Source: Enterobacteriaceae bacterium RIT693
Lineage (GTDB): Bacteria; Pseudomonadota; Gammaproteobacteria; Enterobacterales; Enterobacteriaceae
Length of the DNA stretch: 64,000 nt
Assembly (NCBI GenBank): GCA_009668225.1
Contig: WJYK01000009.1
Coordinates: 1-64,000, forward strand
Direction: 5' to 3'
A program made the translations under genes and the position numbers. The notes beneath the pieces are model-generated. The model was given only the letters and a program-made list of their open reading frames with translations. It ran no database searches and had not been told where the DNA came from. The first letter of the stretch is position 1, and every line of letters starts with the position of its first letter. Shown in pieces: positions 37,602-45,409 of this stretch.

Positions 37602-37631
37602 ATTACCCCTGATGATAAAATCAGCGGTAAT
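37602..37631. other. Hairpin between fliR and the glycosylation genes
   Basis: ATTACCCCTGAT / ATCAGCGGTAAT form a 12-base stem with one C-C mismatch and loop GATAAA. There is no T run. It marks the junction between the conserved fli genes and the modification segment and ends 26 bases before the next start. Confidence 0.4.
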
Positions 37632-37657
37632 AAAATCGCTATTAATGGTCTATTTAC

Positions 37658-40600
37658 GTGAACCCTCTCTATTCCAGCTGGCATTATTCTCCGGCAGCCA
37701 TCGCCTCGGCGGCCTGGCTGTATAATTTCACCTGTGCGGAACAGGCTCGCGCCACCGTGCTGGATATTGGCTGCGGCAGCGGAGAAAGCCTACTGTGTCA
37801 CGCCTCGGCGTATCCTGAAAGCACCTGCGTGGGCGTGGATATCGATCCGGAGCGTATCAATGCCGCCATGACCGCCGCGGACGAGTTGGGGCTGAATAAT
37901 ATTCATTTTTACTGTCTGGGGATAGGCGACCTGCTTTCCCTCGACGTGGGTAAATTTGATTATATTATTCTGCCTCGGCTTTATTCTTTACTGGATGAAG
38001 AAACCAGAGAAGCCTTGCTGAGCTGGTGCAGCAACCAATTAAGTGAAAGCGGCTTGATTGCCGTAAAGTGGAACGTCTTACCCGGCGCCAGGGCAAACAC
38101 GTTGTTTCATCAGGCTATCGCTTTTCATACCCGTGACGCGCAAACCGAGCAGGGGTGGCTGTCCAGCGCCAGAGCGATCCTGACCTTTATGGAAATGGTC
38201 GACGGCGAAGGGGAAATCAAGCGCCAGGCCCAGCAGGCGCTGCAAATGAGCGACGCTGAACTGATGGCTCAATACCTTGAGCAAAGCAACGATGCCTGTC
38301 TGCTCAGCGAGTTTACCGCGCGCGTGGAGGCCAGCGGGCTGCGCCTGATTGGCGACGTTGTGCCGCAGTATGAAATTGCCCGCCATTATAGTGAACACGT
38401 CCATCAGCTACAGCGCGTGATAAACCCAGGGAAAAGCCGGCTGGAAGCCCAGCAGTATCTGGACTTTGCCGTGCAGCGCAGCGAACGCTTTAGTCTGCTG
38501 ATCTCGGCGTTGTCGCCGCAGCCGGTATGCGATAATCCTGAGCTGGAAAAAATCGACACCCTGCACTGGGCGGCCTATTACGGGCTAACGGATGATGAAA
38601 ACCAGCGGCTGACACGCGGTGGAGATAAAGTGGTGACCGCCACGCCGGAGGTGCGCAGCCTGCTGGACTGGATGGGCGCAGCGTGGCCGCGTTCACTCAG
38701 TACGGAACAGCTTATTCAACTGACGCTGGAGCCGGAAAAGCCGGAGCAGCACCGGGAGAAGATGCTGCGGGCGTTACGAGAGCTGTATCTGAGTAAGCCG
38801 CCGATGCTGTACGTTGCCTCGGCACCTTCTCCGTACAATCTTCAGCGTAACAAGCCGCTGCGAGCTGTCTGCTCTTTCAGCGAGAGCGAAGTAGCCAGCG
38901 GAGAGTACTGCCTGCGCAGTAACTGGTGGGGCGAGCGCGTGACCTTCAGGCAGCCGGAGTGGGCGCTTTGTAAAAACGGTTTTGCCCTTCGTTCCACGCA
39001 GGATGTCCGAACGGCGATTGAACTGGCAGGAAAAGGGCTGATTAGCGGCAGCGCACCGGCATGGGTGACGCTGTGGCAGGCGGTGATGGCAAATGGCGAC
39101 AGGCCGCTGCTGGAAGCCTGCCTGAAAACGTACCTGGTGACGATCGGTCCACCGTCGCTCGGCGGGCAGCTGACGGCGGCGGAAGAGCGCGCCATCGTCA
39201 ATCAAAAGCCCCGGGAAACGCTGCCGGTTAAGCAAGGGCACGCGCTTGAAGCTCTGCTTAAATCAGGCATGATTCAGCAGGCCAAAGCACAAATTAGCGA
39301 GCTGCTGCCCGCTCACGGGCGGGACGGGCGCTTCCTGATGCTGGCCGCCAACGCCTGCCGCCACGGCGGCGATTTCGATATGGCGCTAATGCTCCAGGGC
39401 AAGCGCCTTGGTTTGGGTGGGGATTATCCGCAGGCGCTATGGCTGATTGCACAAATTTTTGGCCAGCAGGAAAGCCGCTCTCAAAGCGCAAAACTGCTGA
39501 GCCAGTATCTGATTAAGCGAACCCCTGGCCGCAGCCGTGGCTGGCAATGCTTATCTGGCTACTACAAGGTAATGGATGAGTTAAAGCTTGAAGAGCATTG
39601 TCTGAGACGGTCTATCGAACTGGATGAGAAGAACAGCACCAGTTTGTTAAGCCTGGCCATTCTGTTTAGCCATACCGGGCGTTTTTCAGAGGCAATAAGC
39701 CTTTGTCGTCAAGTATTGGCCCAGCCTGACAGCGCAGTTTCTCTGGTTACCGCGCAGGGAATGTACGTCTTCTTACTGTCCCATGATGATAAAATGCCGG
39801 CGGCTGAGAAGTTCCAGCAGCACCGGGAATACGGCAGACTGGTGACCGAATGGGGGCAAAAGCTAAGTTATCCCACGCCTTCTGCACGCCAGAATCCGCA
39901 GCGAAAAACGCTGCGCGTAGGGTTTGTTTCGGGCGATCTCAATAACCACCCGGTACATTCCTTTATTTATCCGGTCTGGAAGTCCCTCAACCGCCAGCGC
40001 TACGAGCTTTATGCTTACGCCACCGGCAGGGAAGATGCCATTAGCGAGCTCTACCGGGAGAGCGCGACAAGCTACCTTCACGTTGGGGGAATGGGGGAAC
40101 AGGAAACCGCGGCGCGGATTGCCGCCGATGAAATTGATATTCTTGTCGATCTTTCCGGGTTTACCGCCGGTCACAGGCTGCCGGTCTTCGCCCTGAAGCC
40201 TGCGCCAGTGCAAATGTCGTGGATTGGCTTTGTGGGGTCCACCGGCCTGCCGCAGATGGATTACTACCTGATGCCGGACGGCCTGGCGCAGCCCGGTGAG
40301 CTGGACGGCGTATTTTGCGAAAAGCTTATCTCACTGCCTTCGGCGAAGCTGTTTGAATACAGCGCCAGAGCCCCGGCGGTAAATGCGCTCCCGGCGCTGA
40401 AAAACGGCTATCTGACCCTCGGTAGCTTCAACCGGCCGCAAAAGCTGACCCCGACGCTCCTCGACTGCTGGGCAAGTATTCTGCGTGAATTACCTCATGC
40501 GCGTCTGCTGATGGGCTTTATGGCCGATGAAGCGATGATGGAACACTATGCGCAGCAGATGACCCGGCGCGGTGTGGCCCGTGAGCAGCTTGAGTTCCGC

Positions 40601-41041
40601 ACTAAGCAAAACTTTGCAGACTATATGGCGCTGCACCATGAAGTGGATATCCTGCTCGACTCTCATCCGTACTCAGCGGGTACCACCGCGCAGCATGCGA
40701 TCTGGATGGGGGTGCCTCTGGTGACGACCATTGAAACCTCTGCGGTTTCGCGTACGTCGGCGCTGGCCATGCGACTGATAGGCCTGGAAGCATTTGTTAC
40801 CACCAGTCTTGAAGATTATGCCCGTAAGGTTATTGAGTTGGATGGTCGCCGTGATTATCTGAATGCGCTGCGTCAGGGAATGCGGCAGCGTATTATCCGG
40901 CGTGAACAAAGTCACAGTCACAATGCGTATTATTTTGAAAAAATGCTGGAAGCCGTCTGGCAGCGCCATCTGAGCGGTGAGCCGCCGTCGGCGCTGGTGA
41001 TTGAAGATGAACACCGCTGGAGCGACGGCGATGCAGAGTGA
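37658..41041 (+). CDS. Methyltransferase-TPR-GT41 fusion; probable flagellin glycosyltransferase
   Basis: 1127 residues, GTG start. Residues 30-190 are a class I SAM methyltransferase (VLDIGCGSGES, GVDIDPERI). The next about 100-300 residues resemble the predicted methyltransferase regulatory domain found beside such enzymes. TPR-like repeats lie around 570-720. From about 750 to 1110 is a GT41/O-GlcNAc-transferase-type catalytic region with GFVSGDLNNHPVH, PAPVQMSWIGFVGSTGLPQ and the nucleotide-sugar loop DSHPYSAGTTAQH (near residue 1000). Position between fliR and fliC, followed by amino-sugar genes, points to O-glycosylation of flagellin, perhaps with methylation. Acceptor and sugar are inferred. 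The downstream aminotransferase gene overlaps its end by 11 bases. Confidence 0.82.
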   Translation: MNPLYSSWHYSPAAIASAAWLYNFTCAEQARATVLDIGCGSGESLLCHASAYPESTCVGVDIDPERINAAMTAADELGLNNIHFYCLGIGDLLSLDVGKFDYIILPRLYSLLDEETREALLSWCSNQLSESGLIAVKWNVLPGARANTLFHQAIAFHTRDAQTEQGWLSSARAILTFMEMVDGEGEIKRQAQQALQMSDAELMAQYLEQSNDACLLSEFTARVEASGLRLIGDVVPQYEIARHYSEHVHQLQRVINPGKSRLEAQQYLDFAVQRSERFSLLISALSPQPVCDNPELEKIDTLHWAAYYGLTDDENQRLTRGGDKVVTATPEVRSLLDWMGAAWPRSLSTEQLIQLTLEPEKPEQHREKMLRALRELYLSKPPMLYVASAPSPYNLQRNKPLRAVCSFSESEVASGEYCLRSNWWGERVTFRQPEWALCKNGFALRSTQDVRTAIELAGKGLISGSAPAWVTLWQAVMANGDRPLLEACLKTYLVTIGPPSLGGQLTAAEERAIVNQKPRETLPVKQGHALEALLKSGMIQQAKAQISELLPAHGRDGRFLMLAANACRHGGDFDMALMLQGKRLGLGGDYPQALWLIAQIFGQQESRSQSAKLLSQYLIKRTPGRSRGWQCLSGYYKVMDELKLEEHCLRRSIELDEKNSTSLLSLAILFSHTGRFSEAISLCRQVLAQPDSAVSLVTAQGMYVFLLSHDDKMPAAEKFQQHREYGRLVTEWGQKLSYPTPSARQNPQRKTLRVGFVSGDLNNHPVHSFIYPVWKSLNRQRYELYAYATGREDAISELYRESATSYLHVGGMGEQETAARIAADEIDILVDLSGFTAGHRLPVFALKPAPVQMSWIGFVGSTGLPQMDYYLMPDGLAQPGELDGVFCEKLISLPSAKLFEYSARAPAVNALPALKNGYLTLGSFNRPQKLTPTLLDCWASILRELPHARLLMGFMADEAMMEHYAQQMTRRGVAREQLEFRTKQNFADYMALHHEVDILLDSHPYSAGTTAQHAIWMGVPLVTTIETSAVSRTSALAMRLIGLEAFVTTSLEDYARKVIELDGRRDYLNALRQGMRQRIIRREQSHSHNAYYFEKMLEAVWQRHLSGEPPSALVIEDEHRWSDGDAE

Positions 41042-42155
41042 GAAAAAGACCTATGTTACTCGCCCTCTGATGCCGCCGCTGGAGGCGTTTATCCCTTACC
41101 TTGAACAGATTTGGGATAACCAGCAGCTCACCAATAACGGCCCCTGCCATCAGCAACTGGAAGAGGCGCTGGCGGACTACCTTGGCGTGGAGCATCTGTG
41201 CCTGTTTTCCAATGGCACAATGGCATTGCTGACCGCTTTACAGGCGCTGCGCGTGACCGGGGAGGTGATTACCACACCATACTCGTTTGTGGCTACCGCA
41301 CACTCCCTGCTCTGGAACGGTCTGACGCCGGTGTTTGTTGATACCGAACCCGGTGGCTTTAATCTCGATGCTGAGCAAATAGAGCAGGCCATTACAAGCC
41401 ATACCACGGCCATTATGCCGGTGCACTGCTACGGGTTGCCCTGCAACACGGCACGTATTCAGCAGATTGCCGACCTCTATGGCCTGAAGGTGATTTACGA
41501 TGCCGCCCATGCCTTTGGTGTGCGCCAGCAGGGCCGCAGTGTATTGCTGGAGGGCGACCTCTCCGTACTGAGTTTCCACGCCACCAAGGTGTTTAATACC
41601 ATTGAGGGTGGGGCGATAATTTGCCACGACGCCAGCATGAAGCGGCGTATCGATCTGCTGAAAAACTTCGGCATAGCCGATGAAAACACCGTGGTTGCCG
41701 CGGGCATTAACGGCAAAATGAACGAGCTGCAGGCGGCTTGGGGGCTATTGCAGCTCCAGCATATAGATAGCGCTATTGAACAGCGTACGGCGCTTTATAC
41801 GCAGTTCAGGCAGGGGCTGGAAGGCATCGACGGAATTACCCTACCTTCTGTCCCTGAAGGGCTGGGCTGGAACTACGCCTATTTTCCGGTCGTGGTCGAA
41901 GATAACTATCCATTAACGCGCGATGAGCTTTTTGATGCGTTAGTGGCACGCAATATTATCCCCCGCCGCTATTTCTACCCGCTGATTACCAGCTTTCATA
42001 TGTATAGGCACGCCCGGGGCGCAGAGCCAGAGGCATTGCCCAATGCGCATTTTGTTGCCGACAGGGTAATTTGCCTGCCGTTTTACCCGGGGCTGGAGTC
42101 CGGTGTGGTAAGCAAAATAGTCAATATTGTTGCGGGTCAGGCCAGGCCCGCTTGA
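41031..42155 (+). CDS. DegT/DnrJ/EryC1-family sugar aminotransferase (VioA-like)
   Basis: 374 residues from ATG 41031 (GGAG eight bases upstream); the frame opens at 41001 inside the previous gene. A PLP enzyme with the Schiff-base lysine K186 in HATKVFNTIEGG and the SNGTMALLTALQAL cofactor loop. It probably aminates a 4-keto or 3-keto dTDP-6-deoxyhexose; the closest pattern I recall is VioA (dTDP-4-amino-4,6-dideoxyglucose synthesis). This would supply an amino sugar to the GT41-type enzyme upstream. No dehydratase gene is nearby, so the keto sugar must come from a general dTDP-sugar pathway. Confidence 0.85.
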   Translation: MQSEKKTYVTRPLMPPLEAFIPYLEQIWDNQQLTNNGPCHQQLEEALADYLGVEHLCLFSNGTMALLTALQALRVTGEVITTPYSFVATAHSLLWNGLTPVFVDTEPGGFNLDAEQIEQAITSHTTAIMPVHCYGLPCNTARIQQIADLYGLKVIYDAAHAFGVRQQGRSVLLEGDLSVLSFHATKVFNTIEGGAIICHDASMKRRIDLLKNFGIADENTVVAAGINGKMNELQAAWGLLQLQHIDSAIEQRTALYTQFRQGLEGIDGITLPSVPEGLGWNYAYFPVVVEDNYPLTRDELFDALVARNIIPRRYFYPLITSFHMYRHARGAEPEALPNAHFVADRVICLPFYPGLESGVVSKIVNIVAGQARPA

Positions 42156-42727
42156 TAAATTTGCTGTTCCAGTAAAAGCGGATTGCGTTTGCGGTTTTTT
42201 ATTTTTTTTGCCGGGGAGCCAAAATAAATTGACCATTCCTCGGTAGATTTCATGACTAAAGAATTTGCCCCAACGGCGGTGCCTTCATTAAGAGATACCG
42301 ACGGCATAATAATCGATTGTGAACCGACAATAGCGTGACGCCCAATGACCACGGCTCCACTTTGCACGTTGGTAAGATGCGCCGGTACGGTAGGGTTAGT
42401 CATAAATGCGCCGCTGTAGTCATCGCTTTTCGAGTAGATTTTCACGCCCTGCGAAAGTCCGGAAAAATCATCCATCGTTACGCCAGCCCCGGCGAAAATA
42501 GCGCTATAACCGCCGATATGCACGTATGAGCCAATGTGCAAATAGCCTTCACCGGCGGCAATCAGGGTGGTGAACCCGTCAATGCGCACATTATCACCAA
42601 TGGACATGTTCTCAAGCCCAACGATGGTACAGTTTTTTGCCACCAGCACGTTCTTACCGACGGACTGGAACCCTGCCTCTGAAAGCTGCTGTTCGTTGTA
42701 GTAACCGGGGTTGAATCTTTCCATCAT
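42137..42727 (-). CDS. Left-handed beta-helix acyltransferase
   Basis: 196 residues with hexapeptide repeats (IGDNVRIDGF, IGSYVHIGGYS, VVIGRHAIVGSQSIIM, GTAVGANSLVM) and the C-terminal YFGSPAKKIKNR typical of WbbJ/LacA-type O- or N-acetyltransferases. It probably acetylates the amino sugar made by the neighbouring aminotransferase, giving an N-acetylated flagellin decoration; this is inferred from context. It is convergent with the aminotransferase and their 3' ends overlap by 19 bases. Confidence 0.82.
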   Translation of the reverse strand: MMERFNPGYYNEQQLSEAGFQSVGKNVLVAKNCTIVGLENMSIGDNVRIDGFTTLIAAGEGYLHIGSYVHIGGYSAIFAGAGVTMDDFSGLSQGVKIYSKSDDYSGAFMTNPTVPAHLTNVQSGAVVIGRHAIVGSQSIIMPSVSLNEGTAVGANSLVMKSTEEWSIYFGSPAKKIKNRKRNPLLLEQQIYQAGLA

Positions 42728-42808
42728 AAGATGTCCTGAGACGTTAATTAAGGTATCACGCTGGGCATCATTTGCCCGTTGGTGCGGCGGCTATGACGCC
42801 AAAGCGCG

Positions 42809-43327
42809 TCAGTTGATGCACAGTATACGCGGTACGGTTTCGGTTCCAGAGGCTATCACTTTGCCATTCAGCAGATAGAGCGAGCTGGTACTGGTTTCCC
42901 CCGGCGTAATATGCGGGAAGACATATTTCACCACTTCTGCATCGGTGCTCTGGTCGCCCAGGCGGCGGCTTTGGGAGGCTACGGTGGTGCGCATAATATT
43001 CTTTTCCAGGATGCCAGTGAAGCGAACCTCACGCAGGACCGGGATTGGGCTTTGCTTCGGCAGGTCGCCGACAAAGTGGCTAATGGTGCCGATATACACC
43101 GTGCGGCCATGGGTTAACCCTTCACGGTAAAAACGGTAAACCCCTCTCGTTAGCGTCCAGTTTTCGTCTTCGTCAATCGAATAATAAGAAACCGGCGCCA
43201 CGCACACCGCTTTTACCGGATAGAAGAAGAACTCTTTCATCGCAAACCCCAGTACGGCGACGGCAAACCCTGCCGCAAACAGCAGCACGCCGGGGGATTT
43301 AACGGTCTTTAAAATAGTACGATTCAC
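42809..43327 (-). CDS. FidL-like inner-membrane protein
   Basis: 172 residues. GTG 43327 is preferred (GGAG seven bases upstream); the frame opens at 43357. One membrane helix (about 15-35) and a periplasmic domain with two cysteines (AVCVAP near the helix and the C-terminal RILCIN) that may pair. Length, topology and pairing with a ToxR-type regulator match FidL, the partner of MarT in Salmonella SPI-3. Its start overlaps the regulator gene by 29 bases, so translation is coupled. Confidence 0.65.
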   Translation of the reverse strand: MNRTILKTVKSPGVLLFAAGFAVAVLGFAMKEFFFYPVKAVCVAPVSYYSIDEDENWTLTRGVYRFYREGLTHGRTVYIGTISHFVGDLPKQSPIPVLREVRFTGILEKNIMRTTVASQSRRLGDQSTDAEVVKYVFPHITPGETSTSSLYLLNGKVIASGTETVPRILCIN

Positions 43328-44123
43328 AGTTATTCTCCGAAGCCTGAAGCGGGTCAACGCAGGCTATCAGGCCTACAAACTGGGGGTTGTCGCCGATCGT
43401 AATATAAAGATGCCGGGCCTGTTCGCTTTTTGCCTCGCGCTTAAGCGCGTAGTCGCGGTAGAGCTGCAGCGTTTTGCGAATAGCCGCTGTCTGGTGCTGC
43501 CGCTCCGCGGGCACCCAAACCTCCGTTTGCGGCGGGATATTGTCTCCGCTCCAGTGCACGAAATGGACGTCATCGGGTTCGACTTTTACCAGACTAATGG
43601 CTAATACGGCGGCAAGACTTCCTGCGGCAGCCCCGGCCAGCGCGATGAGCGCGCGGCGTGGCCAGCGTGAGGTTTTTTTGACGCCGGCTGCCGGGGAAGG
43701 GGCTGAAGACGTGATGGTTTTCTCGGGCGTGGGGGCCTCTGGCTTTTGCGGGGCGATAACCGCCTCAGGCTCGGGTTCTTCGCTAATATCACGAATAATC
43801 AGCCGATAGCCGCTGCGCGTAACGGCAAGCAGCGTCATGCTGTTCTGCATTTCAAGCGTCAGGATGGCGCGACGAATCTTATTGATCATCACCCGTACGC
43901 TGTTTTCGGTGACTTCCACGCCGGCGTTGCGCCAGCCAACGTCCATAAGCTGTTCCTGGGACAGCACGTCTTCTTTGGCCTCAACCAGTGCTTTCAGACA
44001 GTGGCAGGCGGAGACGGGCAGCGTAATGCTTGCTCCATCCTCGACGCGAGTCAGCGTTCGCGTTTGCATGTCGAGCGTGGCTGAAGATCCGATGGTAATG
44101 ATGTTAAGCATAGTTAAGGGCAT
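43299..44123 (-). CDS. ToxR/MarT-like transmembrane transcriptional regulator
   Basis: 274 residues. An OmpR-type winged helix fills residues 5-110 (ENSVRVMINKIRRAIL, VTRSGYRLII), then a Pro/Glu-rich linker, one membrane helix (about 156-178) and a periplasmic domain with two cysteines (LIACVDPL, ENNCES). There is no receiver domain, so it senses directly across the membrane as ToxR, CadC and MarT do. Start is uncertain between 44123 and the ATG at 44111. Position inside the flagellar block suggests control of flagellin or its modification; targets are unknown. Confidence 0.82.
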   Translation of the reverse strand: MPLTMLNIITIGSSATLDMQTRTLTRVEDGASITLPVSACHCLKALVEAKEDVLSQEQLMDVGWRNAGVEVTENSVRVMINKIRRAILTLEMQNSMTLLAVTRSGYRLIIRDISEEPEPEAVIAPQKPEAPTPEKTITSSAPSPAAGVKKTSRWPRRALIALAGAAAGSLAAVLAISLVKVEPDDVHFVHWSGDNIPPQTEVWVPAERQHQTAAIRKTLQLYRDYALKREAKSEQARHLYITIGDNPQFVGLIACVDPLQASENNCESYYFKDR

Positions 44124-44701
44124 CTTCCAGGTGGATAACTAAAGGCTTTCAGCGGCTTAATGTTTTTTTTAATGATGTTGTCCTGTGCGCGCGGTGCCGC
44201 AGGTTTGCGGTGAGCTTTTTTATGTTTTATTACGCTGTTTTTCAAGTGCTTTCCGCGGCCTCTTTAACAAATTTAATATTATTAATTATTGGGCGTGGCG
44301 GGGCTTTTGTCTATTCATCCTGATTAATGCTGGCCCGGGCTTCTGGAGATGGCGTGCTTTACCCGGCACGCGGGACGGCGTGCTGATAATTGCGTTACCC
44401 GGCACCAGGTTAGCGGCAGGCGAGCACGTTTAAATGTTTCCACTTAATTTGTGTGGTTAAATCCGGGGCGGCGCTCATGCAGGGAATTTTCTTCATGAAT
44501 AAGTCAACGGTGGGGCAACGGTAATAATATTAAAGTTGCCGGAAGAAAGGCTTATTCGGGTGCTACCGGGTTGCACCCCGGGTGCTGAACGCTATACTCG
44601 CAGAGTAATTCCGCAGTAAATAGTTTATTTTTTCTAAACCCTTATTCGTTTTGGACGGCGGGATAAACTCGCCTTAAAAACGCTGAATACTAAGGAAAGG
44701 T
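44124..44701. promoter_or_regulatory. Divergent regulatory region with doxX promoter and short repeats
   Basis: 578 bases with no convincing gene. A short imperfect duplication is visible: GGCGTGCT at 44351 and 44377, each followed by TTACCCGGCAC (44359 and 44395). CGGGTGCT also occurs twice (44557 and 44580). A good sigma-70 promoter for the doxX-type gene is TTGCAC (44571-44576), 16 bases, TATACT (44593-44598). The ToxR-like protein may bind here. Confidence 0.5.
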
Positions 44702-45169
44702 ATGTACGGCTACGATTTTAAACGGTTATTGAATACCTCAATGGCCTCGTCTGATTATCCCCTGGTGATTTCCCGCGTGGCTATTGGGGGGTTTTTCTTT
44801 GCCACCGGCTATAACAAGCTATTTGTGCCTGACAACCAGCACCTGATGCTGGAAACCATTACCTCTGCCGGTATTCCTTTCCCGGAGGTGATGGCGGTGT
44901 TTGTTTCGTTCTGCGAATGCGCGTTAGGGCTTTCGCTGGCCGCTGGCCTGCTTACGCGCATTAGCGCCGCGGTGCTGTTTATTATCAGCCTGGTCGCATT
45001 AATTACCGTCGGTGTGAACTACATTCCTGAGGGGATTAATTTTCTGACCTGGTACAGCTGGTTGCTTTATTTGCCGGAGCCGCTGTATATGCTGATTTGC
45101 CTGATGCTGATGGTGCGCGGAGGGTTAGGCTACAGCGTTGATGGCTGGCTGCTGAAGAGGTTCTTTTAA
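44702..45169 (+). CDS. DoxX-family membrane protein
   Basis: 155 residues with four hydrophobic segments; RVAIGGFFFATGYNKLF and the GLLTRISAAVLFI helix are the DoxX family pattern. AAGGAAAGG precedes the ATG. DoxX proteins are linked to respiratory or thiol-stress functions; the role next to flagellin genes is unknown. It lies between the ToxR-like regulator and fliC, reading toward fliC. Confidence 0.82.
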   Translation: MYGYDFKRLLNTSMASSDYPLVISRVAIGGFFFATGYNKLFVPDNQHLMLETITSAGIPFPEVMAVFVSFCECALGLSLAAGLLTRISAAVLFIISLVALITVGVNYIPEGINFLTWYSWLLYLPEPLYMLICLMLMVRGGLGYSVDGWLLKRFF

Positions 45170-45173
45170 TTAG

Positions 45174-45202
45174 CCATAAAAAAGCCCTCCGCACGGGAGG
45201 GC
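45174..45202 (-). terminator. Intrinsic terminator copy 1 (bidirectional stem)
   Basis: GCCCTCC / GGAGGGC with loop GCACG. On the minus strand the stem is followed by TTTTTT, so it would back up the fliC terminator. It lies just after the doxX stop and nearly repeats the stem at 45335-45354. Confidence 0.75.
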
Positions 45203-45292
45203 TAAGACTGCTGACAACGTTCGTTGTCTTTACAAAGGCTGAACTTCACTCTCATAAAAACAATGAATAATGTTCTCTGGTCTGCCTCAAGC

Positions 45293-45320
45293 AGCCGAAA
45301 ACCGTGTTTTCGGCTGTTTT
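45293..45320 (+). terminator. Intrinsic terminator, plus strand
   Basis: AGCCGAAAAC-CGT-GTTTTCGGCT, a perfect 10-bp stem followed by GTTTT. It would end rightward transcripts from doxX before they enter fliC antisense. A small hairpin GACAACG-TT-CGTTGTC (45213-45228) precedes it, so a short separate RNA between the two is possible. Confidence 0.75.
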
Positions 45321-45326
45321 AATCCC

Positions 45327-45354
45327 ATAAAAAAGCCCTCCCGTAAGGGAGGGC
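45327..45354 (-). terminator. fliC terminator (copy 2)
   Basis: Perfect stem GCCCTCCC-GTAA-GGGAGGGC, with six T residues following on the minus strand, 55 bases after the fliC stop. Confidence 0.88.
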
Positions 45355-45409
45355 AAAGGCTCTGGTCGGAGAGACGCCGAGCGTAGTAGGGGTTAAGTCA
45401 GACCGACGA

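Noticed and set aside
44185-44433. An 82-codon frame in the regulatory region before doxX
   Set aside because: No ribosome binding site, repeat-derived composition, no recognisable domain.
45213-45228. Hairpin considered as a separate terminator of doxX
   Set aside because: It has only a short TTTA tail; the stronger plus-strand terminator lies 65 bases downstream.
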